Under the pieces are notes generated by a model that was given only the letters and a program-made list of their open reading frames with translations, searched no databases and had not been told where the DNA came from. The position numbers were made by a program, and so were the translations under genes. From Pseudevernia furfuracea (lineage: Eukaryota > Ascomycota > Lecanoromycetes > Lecanorales > Parmeliaceae), in the NCBI GenBank assembly GCA_022315425.1, contig JAIUPT010000042.1, positions 1,984,001 to 2,048,000 of the forward strand: a DNA stretch of 64,000 bases, read 5' to 3'. How positions within the stretch are numbered: position 1 is the stretch's first letter; each line of letters starts with the position of its first letter. Shown piece by piece: positions 23,035-33,337 of the stretch.

Positions 23035-25646
23035 ATGGCGCTCCTTACCTTTCGATCGCCTGTGGACTATGCTGCACAACAAGGTAAGCGACCCTTTCAT
23101 TTGCTCGGCCCTTTTGACATGGAGTACTGACGAGGACTACAGTCTGCTTCGAGGACTTCCTGCTGAACTACAAATCTACCCAAACCGACCTAGACCTCGC
23201 AGCGACTGACGCCTTCCAAGATCTCAATATCGACGCAGATGGCACAAGCGATGAGTACGACTTTATGGATGATGTGGCAGATGGGAAGGCAGCGCGGCAT
23301 GCTGGGCAGCATAAAGAGCCAAAAAGAAAATATATGGATATGCTGCAAAAGGTGGCAGATCGACAGATGGGGGAAGTGACCATAGAGCTGGACGATTTGG
23401 ACAATGTTAGTGAGCCTTGGAATTTTGCGCTCTAATCATACTGAAAATCGGACACAGTATGAGAAAAGCTTTAGTGATGACGAAGGGAGTTTACGATTAG
23501 TTGCCTCGATCGAGAAAAATGCGAAACACTACATCGAGGTTTTATCGCAGGCAGTGGACAAAGTAATGCCGCAAGAAACGAACGAGATTTCATTTAAAGA
23601 CGACGTGCTTGATATCATCATGTCGCAGCGCGAGAAGAGGAACGAAAGCGTGATGCTGGCAGCAGAGAATGAGCTTGATCCTTCGCAACCCGAAGCCATA
23701 TTTCCTGCCGAGCTCACACGACGATACACTCTGGTTTTTAAGCCAATCACTCCTGCCGGATCTGATAGCGACAGAAATACAAAGGCGCTCGCCGTTCGGA
23801 ATGTGCGAGGAGAGCATTTAGGCCATCTCATCACCGTTCGAGGTATTACGACTAGGGTTTCTGACGTTAAACCCTCCGTACAAGTTAACGCGTACACCTG
23901 TGATCGATGTGGATGCGAGATATTTCAGCCCGTCACCTCCAAGCAATTCACTCCTATGACCGAATGTCCCTCCGAAGAATGCAAGCAAAATAACTCCAAG
24001 GGTCAACTTTTCCTGTCAACACGAGCATCAAAGTTCCTGCCATTCCAAGAAGTAAAGATACAAGAGATGGCTGATCAGGTACCCGTTGGCCATATCCCTC
24101 GGACATTGACTGTTCATTGTCATGGAACCTTGACGAGACAGATTAATCCTGGCGATGTCATTGATGTTGCAGGGATCTTCCTTCCAACTCCGTACACAGG
24201 CTTCAAAGCTATCCGGGCAGGTCTTCTAACGGATACCTACCTCGAAGCCCAACATGTTAATCAACACAAGAAGGCGTACGATGACCTGGTCTTTGATGCC
24301 AAGACGTTCCGAAGAATCGAGCAGTACAAGCACTCAGGTCACATGTATGAGTACCTCTCAAGGTCCATCGCTCCGGAAATCTATGGTCATCAAGACGTGA
24401 AGAAAGCGCTTCTACTACTCCTGATTGGTGGTGTCACTAAAGAAATGGGCGACGGAATGCGAATACGCGGAGACATCAACATCTGCCTTATGGGTGATCC
24501 TGGGGTGGCTAAATCTCAACTTCTCAAGTACATCACCAAGGTAGCTCCTCGGGGCGTTTACACCACCGGACGTGGAAGCAGTGGTGTCGGACTGACAGCA
24601 GCCGTCATGCGAGATCCAGTCACAGACGAGATGGTGCTGGAAGGAGGTGCTCTAGTCTTAGCAGACAACGGCATCTGCTGTATCGATGAATTTGACAAGA
24701 TGGATGATGGAGACCGAACAGCCATCCACGAAGTCATGGAACAGCAGACAATCTCGATATCAAAAGCTGGCATTACAACGTCCCTCAATGCTCGGACATC
24801 AATCCTCGCTGCAGCCAATCCCCTTTATGGCCGCTACAACCCGCGAATCTCTCCTGTCGAAAATATCAATCTTCCTGCCGCACTCCTTTCACGTTTCGAT
24901 GTCCTCTTCCTCATGCTTGACCAACCAAGTCGCGAGTCGGACGAAGAGCTAGCCCAGCATGTGACCTATGTCCACATGAACAACAAGCATCCGGAAACCA
25001 CGGGCGTGGTCTTCACTCCTCACGAAGTTCGCCAGTACATTGCCCAGGCTCGAAGTTGGCGACCAACAGTGCCCAAGGAGGTTTCGGAGTACATGGTTGG
25101 CGCATACGTGCGTATGCGACAACAACAGAAGCGCGATGAAGGTGGCAAGAAGCATTTCACCCACACCTCGCCTCGTACTCTCCTTGGTGTCCTTCGTCTC
25201 TCGCAAGCATTGGCTCGACTACGCTTCTCTCCACAGGTCGTCACTGACGATGTTGACGAGGCTTTACGATTGGTGGAAGTCAGCAAAGCAAGCTTGTACA
25301 ATGACTCGAGAGGAGCGGCTGATCAAAGCCCAAGCAGTAAGATTTACAACCTTGTTAGGGCGATGAAGGACAGTGGGGCGGCGGCTGTCGGAGATGGGAC
25401 TAGAGGGGAATTGAGCGTTAAGAAGGTTAGGGAAAGAATTATTGCGAAAGGTTTCACGGAGGATCAGTTCAGCCAGGCGTTGGATGAGTATGCGTTGCTT
25501 GACGTAAGCCGCCCATTTTCTTTATTTGATGCAAGCGTCGCTGACAAGAAGCTTCACAGGTATGGCAAACGGCTGCGGAAGGTACCCGTCTTGTTTTCAT
25601 CGAGTCTGGAGATGTGGACATGGATGGAGAGGATGATATGTTTTAG
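23035..25646 (+). CDS. MCM7: DNA replication licensing factor MCM7
   Basis: MCM7 is a subunit of the MCM2-7 replicative helicase and acts in the nucleus at origins and forks. Exons are 23035-23083, 23143-23405, 23458-25503 and 25560-25646, giving 814 residues. The N-terminal half has a zinc-binding set (YTCDRCGCEIF and ECPSEEC). The AAA+ core has Walker A GDPGVAKSQLLKY, Walker B CCIDEFDKM and the arginine finger in LLSRFDVLF. The last intron (25504-25559) is supported because splicing changes the reading frame to DVWQTAAEGTRLVFIE and an acidic end (DMDGEDDMF), the expected C-terminus. The unspliced frame would run on to 25671 with unrelated residues. The start was chosen as the first ATG, giving MALLTFRSPVDYAAQQ. 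Confidence 0.95.
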
Positions 25647-26149
25647 ATGGAGTGCTTTTCATGGCGTCTAGTTTGATTTGACCACTGCTGGCAAGACTAT
25701 AGCGTGTAAAATACAGCGAGCAGTTGGGAATCGAGATTTGCTACCACTTTGCAGAGTAATGATGCGGCGATGCCCTCCTCTGAACAGCGTGCGGCGGTCC
25801 AGCGTTCAGAATGAGATTGAATTAGCTAATTCTTGTAGCTGATAGTTTTCTGTAATGAGAATAATATGTCATGTGATAATACTATCATATTATTGTGTGG
25901 ATGAAAAGGAGGTGAATGCAAAAGAGCAGGCTCGCGGAGTTTGGCAGGCGTGGCGGGCGGCCAAATCTGCGAGTACTGCTTCAATTCAAACCTCACTTTG
26001 TCACTTCAACAATGATGTACGGCAGGCAGCATTGATTCTCCTGCATGACCCAGAGTAGCTTGAGGTAACGAATTACGAATCTAAGATATCATATTCAGAC
26101 ACAGTCAAACCGCCGCACAGCTCAGGTCTGGCTCGGGTCTGCAAGAAGG
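25647..26149. other. MCM7-DEN1 intergenic
   Basis: This 503-bp spacer lies between two genes on the same strand. It should contain the MCM7 terminator and DEN1 promoter. I see no other gene. Confidence 0.6.
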
Positions 26150-27325
26150 ATGCGGGATTCCGGATTCCACCCGTTCAAGGGTCGAGTCAGCAGGCACTTC
26201 GGCGAGACGGTACGTTACATGTAACGGCCGCGTACAGAGTGAAGACGCTGCATTCCAGAGGATCTTGGAGCTGATGAACTGCGTGTAGCTTGGCCCAGAC
26301 GCTCCATACCTGAGCTGTGAGTCTGGACGTGCCCAAATTCTCTGCTGCGGTGGCTAATCGGTGGGCAGACTTCGATATACGATGTGTGTGCGTCCGTATA
26401 AATCCACTGAGAGAGATTGTGGCTGAGGGTTGACAGTGATGAAAGAGGATATCGACACACTGAAGAATGACTGGTTGACGGACAATGTATGAAGGGTTAC
26501 ACCTGCGAGACTTGGGCATGGCTAATGGATCATGCAGAGCATATCATTCTGGGAGGAGTACGTCAATCACAAGGCTCAGGCTCGTCGTAGCACTATACGG
26601 CCACACCAAAAGGACCTTCCGTTCAGGGGCTCACGATGTCTACAGGTATCTTGAACGCGAGTACCTCAACCAATACAAAAACGCCCACATCGTCCTCCTC
26701 CGACCATCGATGTCCTTCATGCTCATGCAAACCCCCGACCCCCTCACGCTCAAGGAAGCCCTCCCCAACTTTTCACGCACAACCCACATTTTCCTCCCCA
26801 TCAACGACTGCCGCAACCCCTCAATCGCCGAAGGCGGCTCGCACTGGTCCCTTCTCCTTGTGAGCGTCATCGACGGTGTAGCATTTCACTATGACAGTCT
26901 CAACCCCGCCAATAGAAACGAAGCTGGGCTGGCAGGGAGAAAGATTGGTCAATTGTTAGGAAGACAGCTCCAATTTATCGATCTAGCGGATTCCCCGCAG
27001 CAGGAGAACAGCAGTGATTGTGGGGTTTTCGTATGTATACAGATGAGACATTTACTGTTGAGGAAGCTGTTGATGGCTCATGCGAAGGAGAAGGTTAGTA
27101 TGAGCATGGGAGGGAAGAGTGTGGATGCTGTGCAGGGGAGGAAAGAGATGTTGAGGATTATCGAGGGGTTTAGAAAGGAAGGAGAGAGGCGAAGGTCGTA
27201 AGTGTTCAATATGATACAGGGGTTGAAAATGTTTGCTAACTGTGGGCAGATCGAGTGCAAGTCCCTCACAGAGCCACAAGCATTCTAGTCAGAAGCCTTC
27301 GAGGAGCCCTCCGAGGATCGAGTGA
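26150..27325 (+). CDS. NEDD8-specific cysteine protease (DEN1/NEP1/SENP8-type, C48 family)
   Basis: This is a Ulp1-fold cysteine protease of the deneddylase group, which removes NEDD8 from cullins and other targets. I trace seven exons: 26150-26209, 26289-26316, 26369-26383, 26437-26486, 26538-26557, 26646-27197 and 27250-27325, giving 266 residues. Together they spell the N-terminal family pattern YLSYFDIRL, DIDTLKNDWLTDN and SISFWEEYLERE. The catalytic set is His in EGGSHWSLLLVSV, Asp in FHYDSLNPAN and Cys in NSSDCGVFVC, with HIFLPINDCRN before them. Exons of 28, 15, 50 and 20 nt make the 5' part unusually fragmented. The first exon (MRDSGFHPFKGR) is the least certain. The Ser-rich tail comes from the last exon after a 52-nt intron. 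Confidence 0.88.
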
Positions 27326-27480
27326 AAGGCACACTGATCTAATGAATGATGACGGTCGCATCGATTAGCTTTTGCATGCTTGAGCGTTGGCGTTGCATGG
27401 AAAGTTCTCGGAACATAGCGCGGAACATACTGGGTTTCCAATACCCGTAGCGAAATGATATGCAAGCATATTGCAAGGCT

Positions 27481-27816
27481 TCAAGCTGGCGTTGCTGCAC
27501 CGCCGGTGGCCAGTTTTCCACCTTTCAGCTCCATCTTTCTGACCTCACATCTAAAGTGATCCCGCCTGTCCTCGCGCGTATAGCAATACCCATCGTATCT
27601 ACCGTCCTTCTCCATCTCCTCTATTTCTGCATCGAGTGCGCCGGGCTTGCGTGATTGGGCGAGAAGGTGGGCCTTTGCCGCTGCATTGGCGGATGAAATG
27701 GAAGCATGGACTTCGACCAGGACGAGTCTGCCTTTTTGGTCTGTGTGGTGCTCGAAGTCTTTTCGAGTCACGGCATACACGTAAGATTTCGGGCCTGTAG
27801 AGCGACTTGGAGGCAT
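27481..27816 (-). CDS. small hypothetical protein, 111 residues
   Basis: This is a single-exon frame from an ATG, with a basic and acidic composition that looks like protein rather than a shadow (KSYVYAVTRKDFEHHTDQKG and CYTREDRRDHFRCEVRKMEL). I do not recognise the family and no function is proposed. There is no signal peptide or membrane segment. It is convergent with DEN1 (156 bp between stops) and divergent from the FAR1-domain gene (285 bp), so both flanking spacings are consistent with a real gene. Confidence 0.6.
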   Translation of the reverse strand: MPPSRSTGPKSYVYAVTRKDFEHHTDQKGRLVLVEVHASISSANAAAKAHLLAQSRKPGALDAEIEEMEKDGRYDGYCYTREDRRDHFRCEVRKMELKGGKLATGGAATPA

Positions 27817-28101
27817 TGTAGGGACTAGATAGGTGATGACGATAACAGATTATTATTGCTCAAATGTTATGTTGCGAAAATATGCCAGTCAAACTTCAAG
27901 AGTAGTCAGTCACGTGAATACACTACGGTAGAGTAAGTTTGATCTGTATCCCGTGACTCCGTCTTTATTCCGACGACACTTTGAGTTACACCACTCTTAC
28001 TCCGCACACACCGTCCAGCTCAAGACAGGCAAATAATCAACATCGATCTCGGCATCGGCTTCAATTTCCGGAAGCAGCACCTTTCAACAAGGCCTACCAA
28101 C

Positions 28102-29379
28102 ATGTTTGGTGTATTACGTCCCGGCACTCCCGAACGAGAGCGCATGCCAATCTCTCCAGGAGCCTCACCGCCCCCACCACGCTCCCTTGCCCCGATGCCC
28201 CCTAGCGAGTTCAGTTCCCGCGAAGAGCTGCTCTCCGGCTGCAAAGACTGGGCTGCTCACCAAGGCTTCGCAGTGGTCATTGCTCGTTCGCGATTTAATC
28301 GTCTCTGGCTCAAATGCGACCGAGGCGGCACATACGAGAACCGCCGCAACCTCACTCCCGAACAACGAAAGCGCAAGCGAGGCGAGAGTCGTCTGCTAGG
28401 ATGTCAATTCAAGATGCTGGCAAATGTGAAACGAGAGGGGATCTGGAGGGTCGAGACAGAAGTGGCTGAACATAACCATGGTCCCTCGGAGGACTTGAGC
28501 GCGCATCCTACACTTAGGCGCATGACGGATGAACAAGTGAATAAAGTGAATGAGATGTGTGGTGCTGGTAGGAGCCCGGCCGAGACATTGGAAGAGTTGA
28601 GGACTCTCTGGCCAGAGATAAAGGTGTTGACGAGGGACATCTACAATGCGAGGAAAAAGTACAAAACTCAGAAAGAGTTGGCCGAGCTGGCTACTGGTCA
28701 GCCCGAGGAGCAGCCATTTGAGGATCCCAATGGCGTGTTTCCTGGTCCAAGCACTAACGGGAGATGGGCTTGGCTTGAGGATGGCGACGAGGTAACGAGT
28801 AAAAAGTCTAAGAAGCGAAGGAGAACTGCTCCTGCGCCATCAACAGGCGTGAATTCTGCGCTTGATCCTCAGCTCCAGACTCCCAGTACCTCTAATGCCT
28901 CGCATCAGCCCGTTTCAGAAGCTGGTCAGCGACTTCTCAATGACTTTAACCAAAATCATCCTCAGCCAGCTCATCTAGGCAATACTCAACCTCAATACGG
29001 AGGATATGATTCCACACCCAACACGTATTCACGTCATCCTACCGCAAATGGTCCCGCTGACCATTTCGCCTCCTTTCAGAACGCCGACGATGACTCTAAC
29101 ACCCTCCCACCATACCACAACCACCAAGCCAACACGAATCCGTCCCGCCTACGCTCTCAACGCCAGAATGCTCCTACCGCGTCCATGTCTGCAGCTGCTG
29201 CGACATCCGATGCTTCTGCTAGCAGCGCGCTGGGAGGACCGAAAGCGCAGAGCGGGCAGGTGCTCATGTCGAGGATTGAGCGAATGGAAAAGGAGCAGCG
29301 GGATCAGAAGAGCATGTTGGAGCAGATATTGGGGGCTGTGAGGGAAAGCAAGAGACTTTCGGAAGATCGGATCAGCTGA
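28102..29379 (+). CDS. FAR1/WRKY-GCM1-type DNA-binding protein
   Basis: This is a 425-residue intronless gene. Residues about 35-130 form a FAR1-type zinc-binding domain of the WRKY-GCM1 fold: LLSGCKDWAAHQGFAVVIAR, LKCDRGG, LLGCQFKMLANVK and the metal ligands in EVAEHNHGPSEDL. The fold is shared with Mutator-like transposases, and fungal FAR1-domain proteins are thought to act as transcription factors or to be domesticated transposon parts. After it come a helical linker (LTRDIYNARKKYK), a basic patch KKSKKRRRTAP that could be a nuclear signal, a long Asn/Pro/Ser-rich region, and a C-terminal coiled coil (MSRIERMEKEQRDQKSMLEQ). No DDE catalytic core is present, so it is not a full transposase. 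Confidence 0.85.
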   Translation: MFGVLRPGTPERERMPISPGASPPPPRSLAPMPPSEFSSREELLSGCKDWAAHQGFAVVIARSRFNRLWLKCDRGGTYENRRNLTPEQRKRKRGESRLLGCQFKMLANVKREGIWRVETEVAEHNHGPSEDLSAHPTLRRMTDEQVNKVNEMCGAGRSPAETLEELRTLWPEIKVLTRDIYNARKKYKTQKELAELATGQPEEQPFEDPNGVFPGPSTNGRWAWLEDGDEVTSKKSKKRRRTAPAPSTGVNSALDPQLQTPSTSNASHQPVSEAGQRLLNDFNQNHPQPAHLGNTQPQYGGYDSTPNTYSRHPTANGPADHFASFQNADDDSNTLPPYHNHQANTNPSRLRSQRQNAPTASMSAAAATSDASASSALGGPKAQSGQVLMSRIERMEKEQRDQKSMLEQILGAVRESKRLSEDRIS

Positions 29380-30083
29380 AGATCATAGATGACAGCGAAA
29401 GCGAGGTGGACTATTTAAGCAAGGCGTTGTAGAGTATGGTCTGTGCTTTCCATGGCCGCCTGAGTTCACGGTCTATGATAAGGAGTCACTTGACGCTTCA
29501 CATCGGTATGCACTTCGGCGCTGTAAATAATGCTGCAGCGAAAACTATCGTGTCTTGCACATATCGAGAGCCCATTAAGCTCGACAGGAAGCAACCAAAT
29601 ACCCATGTTGCGCAGCATTGCCACTTAGCTTTGTCCGCATTGCCGCAGTAACAATTACCACACTCTTGAAGAAAAAAAAGCCCAATTGCTTCGTGAGTTC
29701 TTGGCTTCGGCTATCTCGAGATCCATTTCCTTGACAAAGGGAAAGCACTGGATCGGACAATGAGTGTCTTACCCACAGGTCACTCCGGTCCGTGTCGATG
29801 ACGAAAGCCCACTCGAATATTGTGATATCAACTTTCAAGCTATCGCGCGCTCCAACTATTGGGTTACAAAATATCACGTGCTATGTCTTCGCAATTGATC
29901 GCAATCGTGGTAAGCATTCCCAATCTCAACCGAGCTTAATCGCGTTTCGGTTCAAATGGATAATCTTCGAAGATCTCAATGAAAGCTGTTCCCAGTATGA
30001 GAACGCCATATCTATGCAATGGGGTATCCGCGAGAGCTCCAAAATTGCCAGCAAAGTTATGCATTCAACCTCCCTGGGTAGGC
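29380..30083. other. convergent intergenic region
   Basis: This 704-bp spacer lies between the convergent FAR1-domain and ERV2 genes. I see no supported gene; it should contain both 3' untranslated regions. Confidence 0.6.
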
Positions 30084-30776
30084 CTAAAAGAGCAGAAAAG
30101 TATCAGCATCTGAGCGGCACTCTAAGAACGCCTTGCTGTACCCCGACTTCTCCACTGATATATCTATCCTATCCGTATTCGCAGCGTTCTTGTCCTTCTT
30201 CTCATCCTCTTCAGCGCAACCGCAATCATAAAAGTCTCCAATGTTCGAACAGTCGAAGAGGTCCTTATGCAGAGATTTGTTAACTTCGTTGTGAACGTGG
30301 CATGCCCAAGCCGCAGCGGATGATCGAGACGAGACCTGTGGAGGAAATTGGTTGAGGATATGGCGGAAGTGGCCAGCACATTCTCCGCTTACTCATGGTT
30401 AGCCTCTGTAACAGAAGGTGCTTCATCCCGCAGCTTACCATGGATAAAGCCTTGCAAAAAGGTGTATGTAGGAAAAGAGCGCCGTCTGCTCGTCCTGGGA
30501 AGGCTTGTCCGGGAACTTCGCCATAGTCGTATGAAATAACTTCCACGCAGCTCTCCCTAATTCCGCTTTTATTGTCTCATTCCCAATCTTGCCCATGATT
30601 GCATCCCCTTTCAGCACATCATCGTTCACGCTGACCTGGTGCATGGGAACCGAGCTGAAGGTCGCATTTGGGTTCCTTGGTCCAGAAAATGTCCAACTCA
30701 GGAGCGAGACGAGACCGATTGCTGCAACCAGTAAGAGAAGGAAGCGTCGGTTTGGTACGGTGCCCGGTGTAGGCAT
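30084..30776 (-). CDS. ERV2: FAD-linked sulfhydryl oxidase, ERV2 type
   Basis: ERV2 is an ER-membrane FAD enzyme that makes disulfides with O2 and passes them to protein disulfide isomerase. Exons on the minus strand are 30776-30439 and 30387-30084 with a 51-nt intron, giving 213 residues. The start ATG gives a short basic N-terminus and one membrane segment (RFLLLLVAAIGLVSLLSWTF), typical of ERV2 rather than ERV1. The Erv fold shows ELGRAAWKLFHT, the redox pair C-G-E-C split across the splice in ARLYPCGECAGHF, the FAD-contacting WACHVHNEVNKSL, and FDCSNIGDFYDCGCAEED, in which the C-terminal Cys pair fits the shuttle disulfide. It is divergent from the aminotransferase gene, 433 bp away. Confidence 0.92.
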
Positions 30777-31209
30777 TTGGCGGCCGAGACCGGGCGTAGA
30801 ATGGTAGAGGGCCTTCAAGTATGGTTAAGCAGTTCCATAGACGGTCATTCCAAAGCTCCTAGATCCTTGGCATGGTTTACTGGCAAAGCAGTATGGACAA
30901 GCATCAAAGCAGGAAAATGAGTCGAGAAGAAAGTACACGAAGGACTATTGGCAACAATTCCGTAACCTTAAGGCTGAATTATGTAATTATGCGCTTATGC
31001 AGAGTCATTGTGCATGCATGCATAAGCTTCGCCGACATCGCCGCGTCTAAAAGTCATAAGTACCTAAGATCTCACATCATTAGCACTCACCGACATCATT
31101 CCACATTCTCGCCTTCTCAAAGTGTAAATATATGTTCAACTTTCTTTTTTGCGTTCCTCAATCTAGACATTATTGAAAAGCGTTGTCCAAATAGCGAAAA
31201 GCCCCCACA
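30777..31209. promoter_or_regulatory. divergent ERV2/BCAT promoter region
   Basis: This 433-bp spacer lies between start codons and must hold both promoters. A TGCATGCATAAG stretch occurs near 31012. No specific operator can be assigned. Confidence 0.45.
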
Positions 31210-32439
31210 ATGCCGTTTCCTCCGCCGCCTGTAGAAACGATTGGTCTGTAACATGGCATCAAGCCTCAGGGTCGTTGCTAACAATTGTGCAGATTGGGAC
31301 AACATTGGCTTCAAAGTTCGCGAAGGCATGTGCGAACGCGTGGCACCTATACCTACCCCTAGCTTACGGCTTACGCAGTCAATGGCCACGTCGAATCACA
31401 CTACAGCGTTAAGACCGGAAAATGGAGCGAACCACAGTTCGTCGAGGACCCCTATCTCCGCATACACGGCATGGCACCTGCCCTGAATTATGCCGAGCAA
31501 GCATTTGAAGGCATCAAGGCATTTCGAACACCAGACGACCAAATAGCCATCTTCCGCACTATGGCGAACGCGAAACGAATGGCTCACTCTGCCGGGTTTG
31601 TCGCAATACCTCCCGTACCGGAAACACACTTCATCAAATGCTGCCACCTAGCAGTAGGGCTCAACGCCGAACATGTCCCTCCTCATCGCACAGGTGCTTC
31701 CATGTACATCCGGCCCCTGGTATTCGGAAGCTCCGCACACCTCGGACTGACCCCACCTGAGGAGTACACCTTTGTTGTCTATGTGCTACCGGTCGGCGTT
31801 TTCCACGGCGTCCATCCGGTTGATGCCTTGATTCTTGAGGAGTTCGACCGAGCTGCGCCGGAAGGTACGGGATCGGCCAAGCTAGGAGGAAATTATGGAC
31901 CTGTCCTTAAATGGAGTGAAAGAGCAAAGAATGACGGCTTTGGTATCACATTACACTTGGATAGCAGAACGAGGACTGAGGTTGACGAGTTCTCAACCTC
32001 TGGCTTCGTTGGAGTGCATAAAGAGGGGGAAAAGTATACAGTAGTTGTCCCAGACAGCAGGAGTGTCATCAAGAGCGTCACGTCCGACAGCGTTTGCGAG
32101 ATTGCGAAGTCTTTAGGGTGGAATGTGGAATGTCGGCCTATAAAATACGATGAGATATCCACGTTCACCGAGATCATGGCCGCTGGCACCGCTGCCGCGC
32201 TGGTACCTATTAAGTCTATCACTATGAGGTCGAGAAACGACAAATTTATATACCAAGGCGGAAGTGACGATCCTGGACCGGCGTGCACTAAACTTCTCGG
32301 TACGTTGAAGTCAATACAACAGGGGAAGATGAAAGACTCATTCGGATGGTTGGATTTTGTGAAAGAACCTAAAGGATTCCCGAGCACTAATGGGATTACA
32401 ACGGACGGTGTTGACGGTAGTGTAGACGAGCTACCATAA
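31210..32439 (+). CDS. branched-chain amino-acid aminotransferase-like (PLP class IV)
   Basis: This is a PLP-dependent aminotransferase of the BCAT fold; BCATs interconvert Leu, Ile and Val with their keto acids. Exons are 31210-31243, 31293-31325 and 31379-32439, giving 375 residues. Motifs are YAEQAFEGIKAFR, YIRPLVFGSS, and GSAKLGGNYGP, whose Lys is the expected PLP lysine, with EIMAAGTAAALVPIKSI near the end. The canonical EVGTMN segment of housekeeping BCATs is replaced by EVDEFSTSGFVG, a variant I associate with fungal secondary-type BCAT-like enzymes, so the substrate may differ. The second intron (31326-31378) starts GCATGT and ends CAG; the only nearby GT donor breaks the frame, so it is read as a GC-AG intron. 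No mitochondrial leader is obvious. Confidence 0.88.
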
Positions 32440-32857
32440 GTCAAGAAGTAATCACAAGTCATCTCTTGCCTGAGAGCTTCCAATGGCCCGCCGGATATTC
32501 CATCTCCTTGGCACTCTCTCATTTTCTCTCTCTCTCTCTCTCTCAAACCGTGTTAAATGCCCTACCGGCTTGAGAAAGGCTTGCTCTTAGTGTGATGCTT
32601 CTATTTTTGAATTCAAGTTTACGTTGAGAAGTTTTTTTTCCATTCTCTTCTTGGCCTTTCGTGTTCGTGAGTCACAGCACAATTGTTGAGAGAATTTAGT
32701 GGATTGAACCCCCCCTCGACCCCTTTTCTGCTTTGAAGTGTCTTCGTCTCGATTAGAATCCATCTACCACTCTCTGCTTTACGAAAATCCATATCTGGAC
32801 CCACAGACTCCGATCCGACCACATCCATCCGAAATCCCATACCAAACATCTAACAGC
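32440..32857. other. intergenic
   Basis: This is a 418-bp spacer with a CT microsatellite (about 32519-32544). The frame of the next gene stays open upstream of its ATG back to about 32738 but has no ATG there. Confidence 0.5.
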
Positions 32858-33337
32858 ATGGATTCCGCCCCCAGCGGCCACGCCGCCCATCTCACGCAAA
32901 ACAACTCGACCGACAATGCAATCCGCGCCATTTCCACCCCCGAGCCTTTCGCCCAAACCCGGCCGACACCCTCAAAATCGACCATCGACGCTCACTTCGC
33001 CGAGCTCGCCCGTGAGAATCCCCGTCCATCCAGCTTCCTCGGCGCCACCACCGCCTCGGAACGCGCCCGCGAGGTTTACGTCAACCGGCAGTTGGTCGAC
33101 CGGTTCGGTCGCGAATTCGCCATGAGTGACTCCCACGCGAAGGCGGCCGTGGAGCGGGAAATGAAGAGGCGTTATGCTCCCAACCCGTGGGATGCGCCCG
33201 GCCCGAGGATGTCGAAGCCGCCGCGAATTCCGACTGTGGGGAACAGTCTGGGGGAGAAGTGTTCAGGCTCGAAGGGGGTGTTGAGATATATTGAGGAGGA
33301 ATGGGATCTTTTTGAACGGGTTCTGGGTTATAGGTGA
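32858..33337 (+). CDS. hypothetical protein, 159 residues
   Basis: This is a single-exon frame starting at the first ATG (MDSAPSGHAAHLTQ). The protein has a disordered Ser/Thr/Pro N-terminus, then a more ordered part with FAELARENPRPSSFLGA, VYVNRQLVDRFGREFAMSD and a C-terminal helix (YIEEEWDLFERVLGYR). I do not recognise a family. GC content and codon use resemble neighbouring real genes, and the opposite strand and other frames are poorer candidates. No function is proposed. Confidence 0.55.
   Translation: MDSAPSGHAAHLTQNNSTDNAIRAISTPEPFAQTRPTPSKSTIDAHFAELARENPRPSSFLGATTASERAREVYVNRQLVDRFGREFAMSDSHAKAAVEREMKRRYAPNPWDAPGPRMSKPPRIPTVGNSLGEKCSGSKGVLRYIEEEWDLFERVLGYR

Noticed and set aside
25560..25671. 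Unspliced extension of MCM7 to a stop at 25671.
   Set aside because: Splicing at 25504-25559 restores the expected C-terminus and a stop at 25646.
18867..32439. The block PEX1 to BCAT considered as a metabolic gene cluster.
   Set aside because: The genes serve unrelated housekeeping roles (peroxisome, replication, deneddylation, ER oxidation); no synthase or pathway logic joins them.
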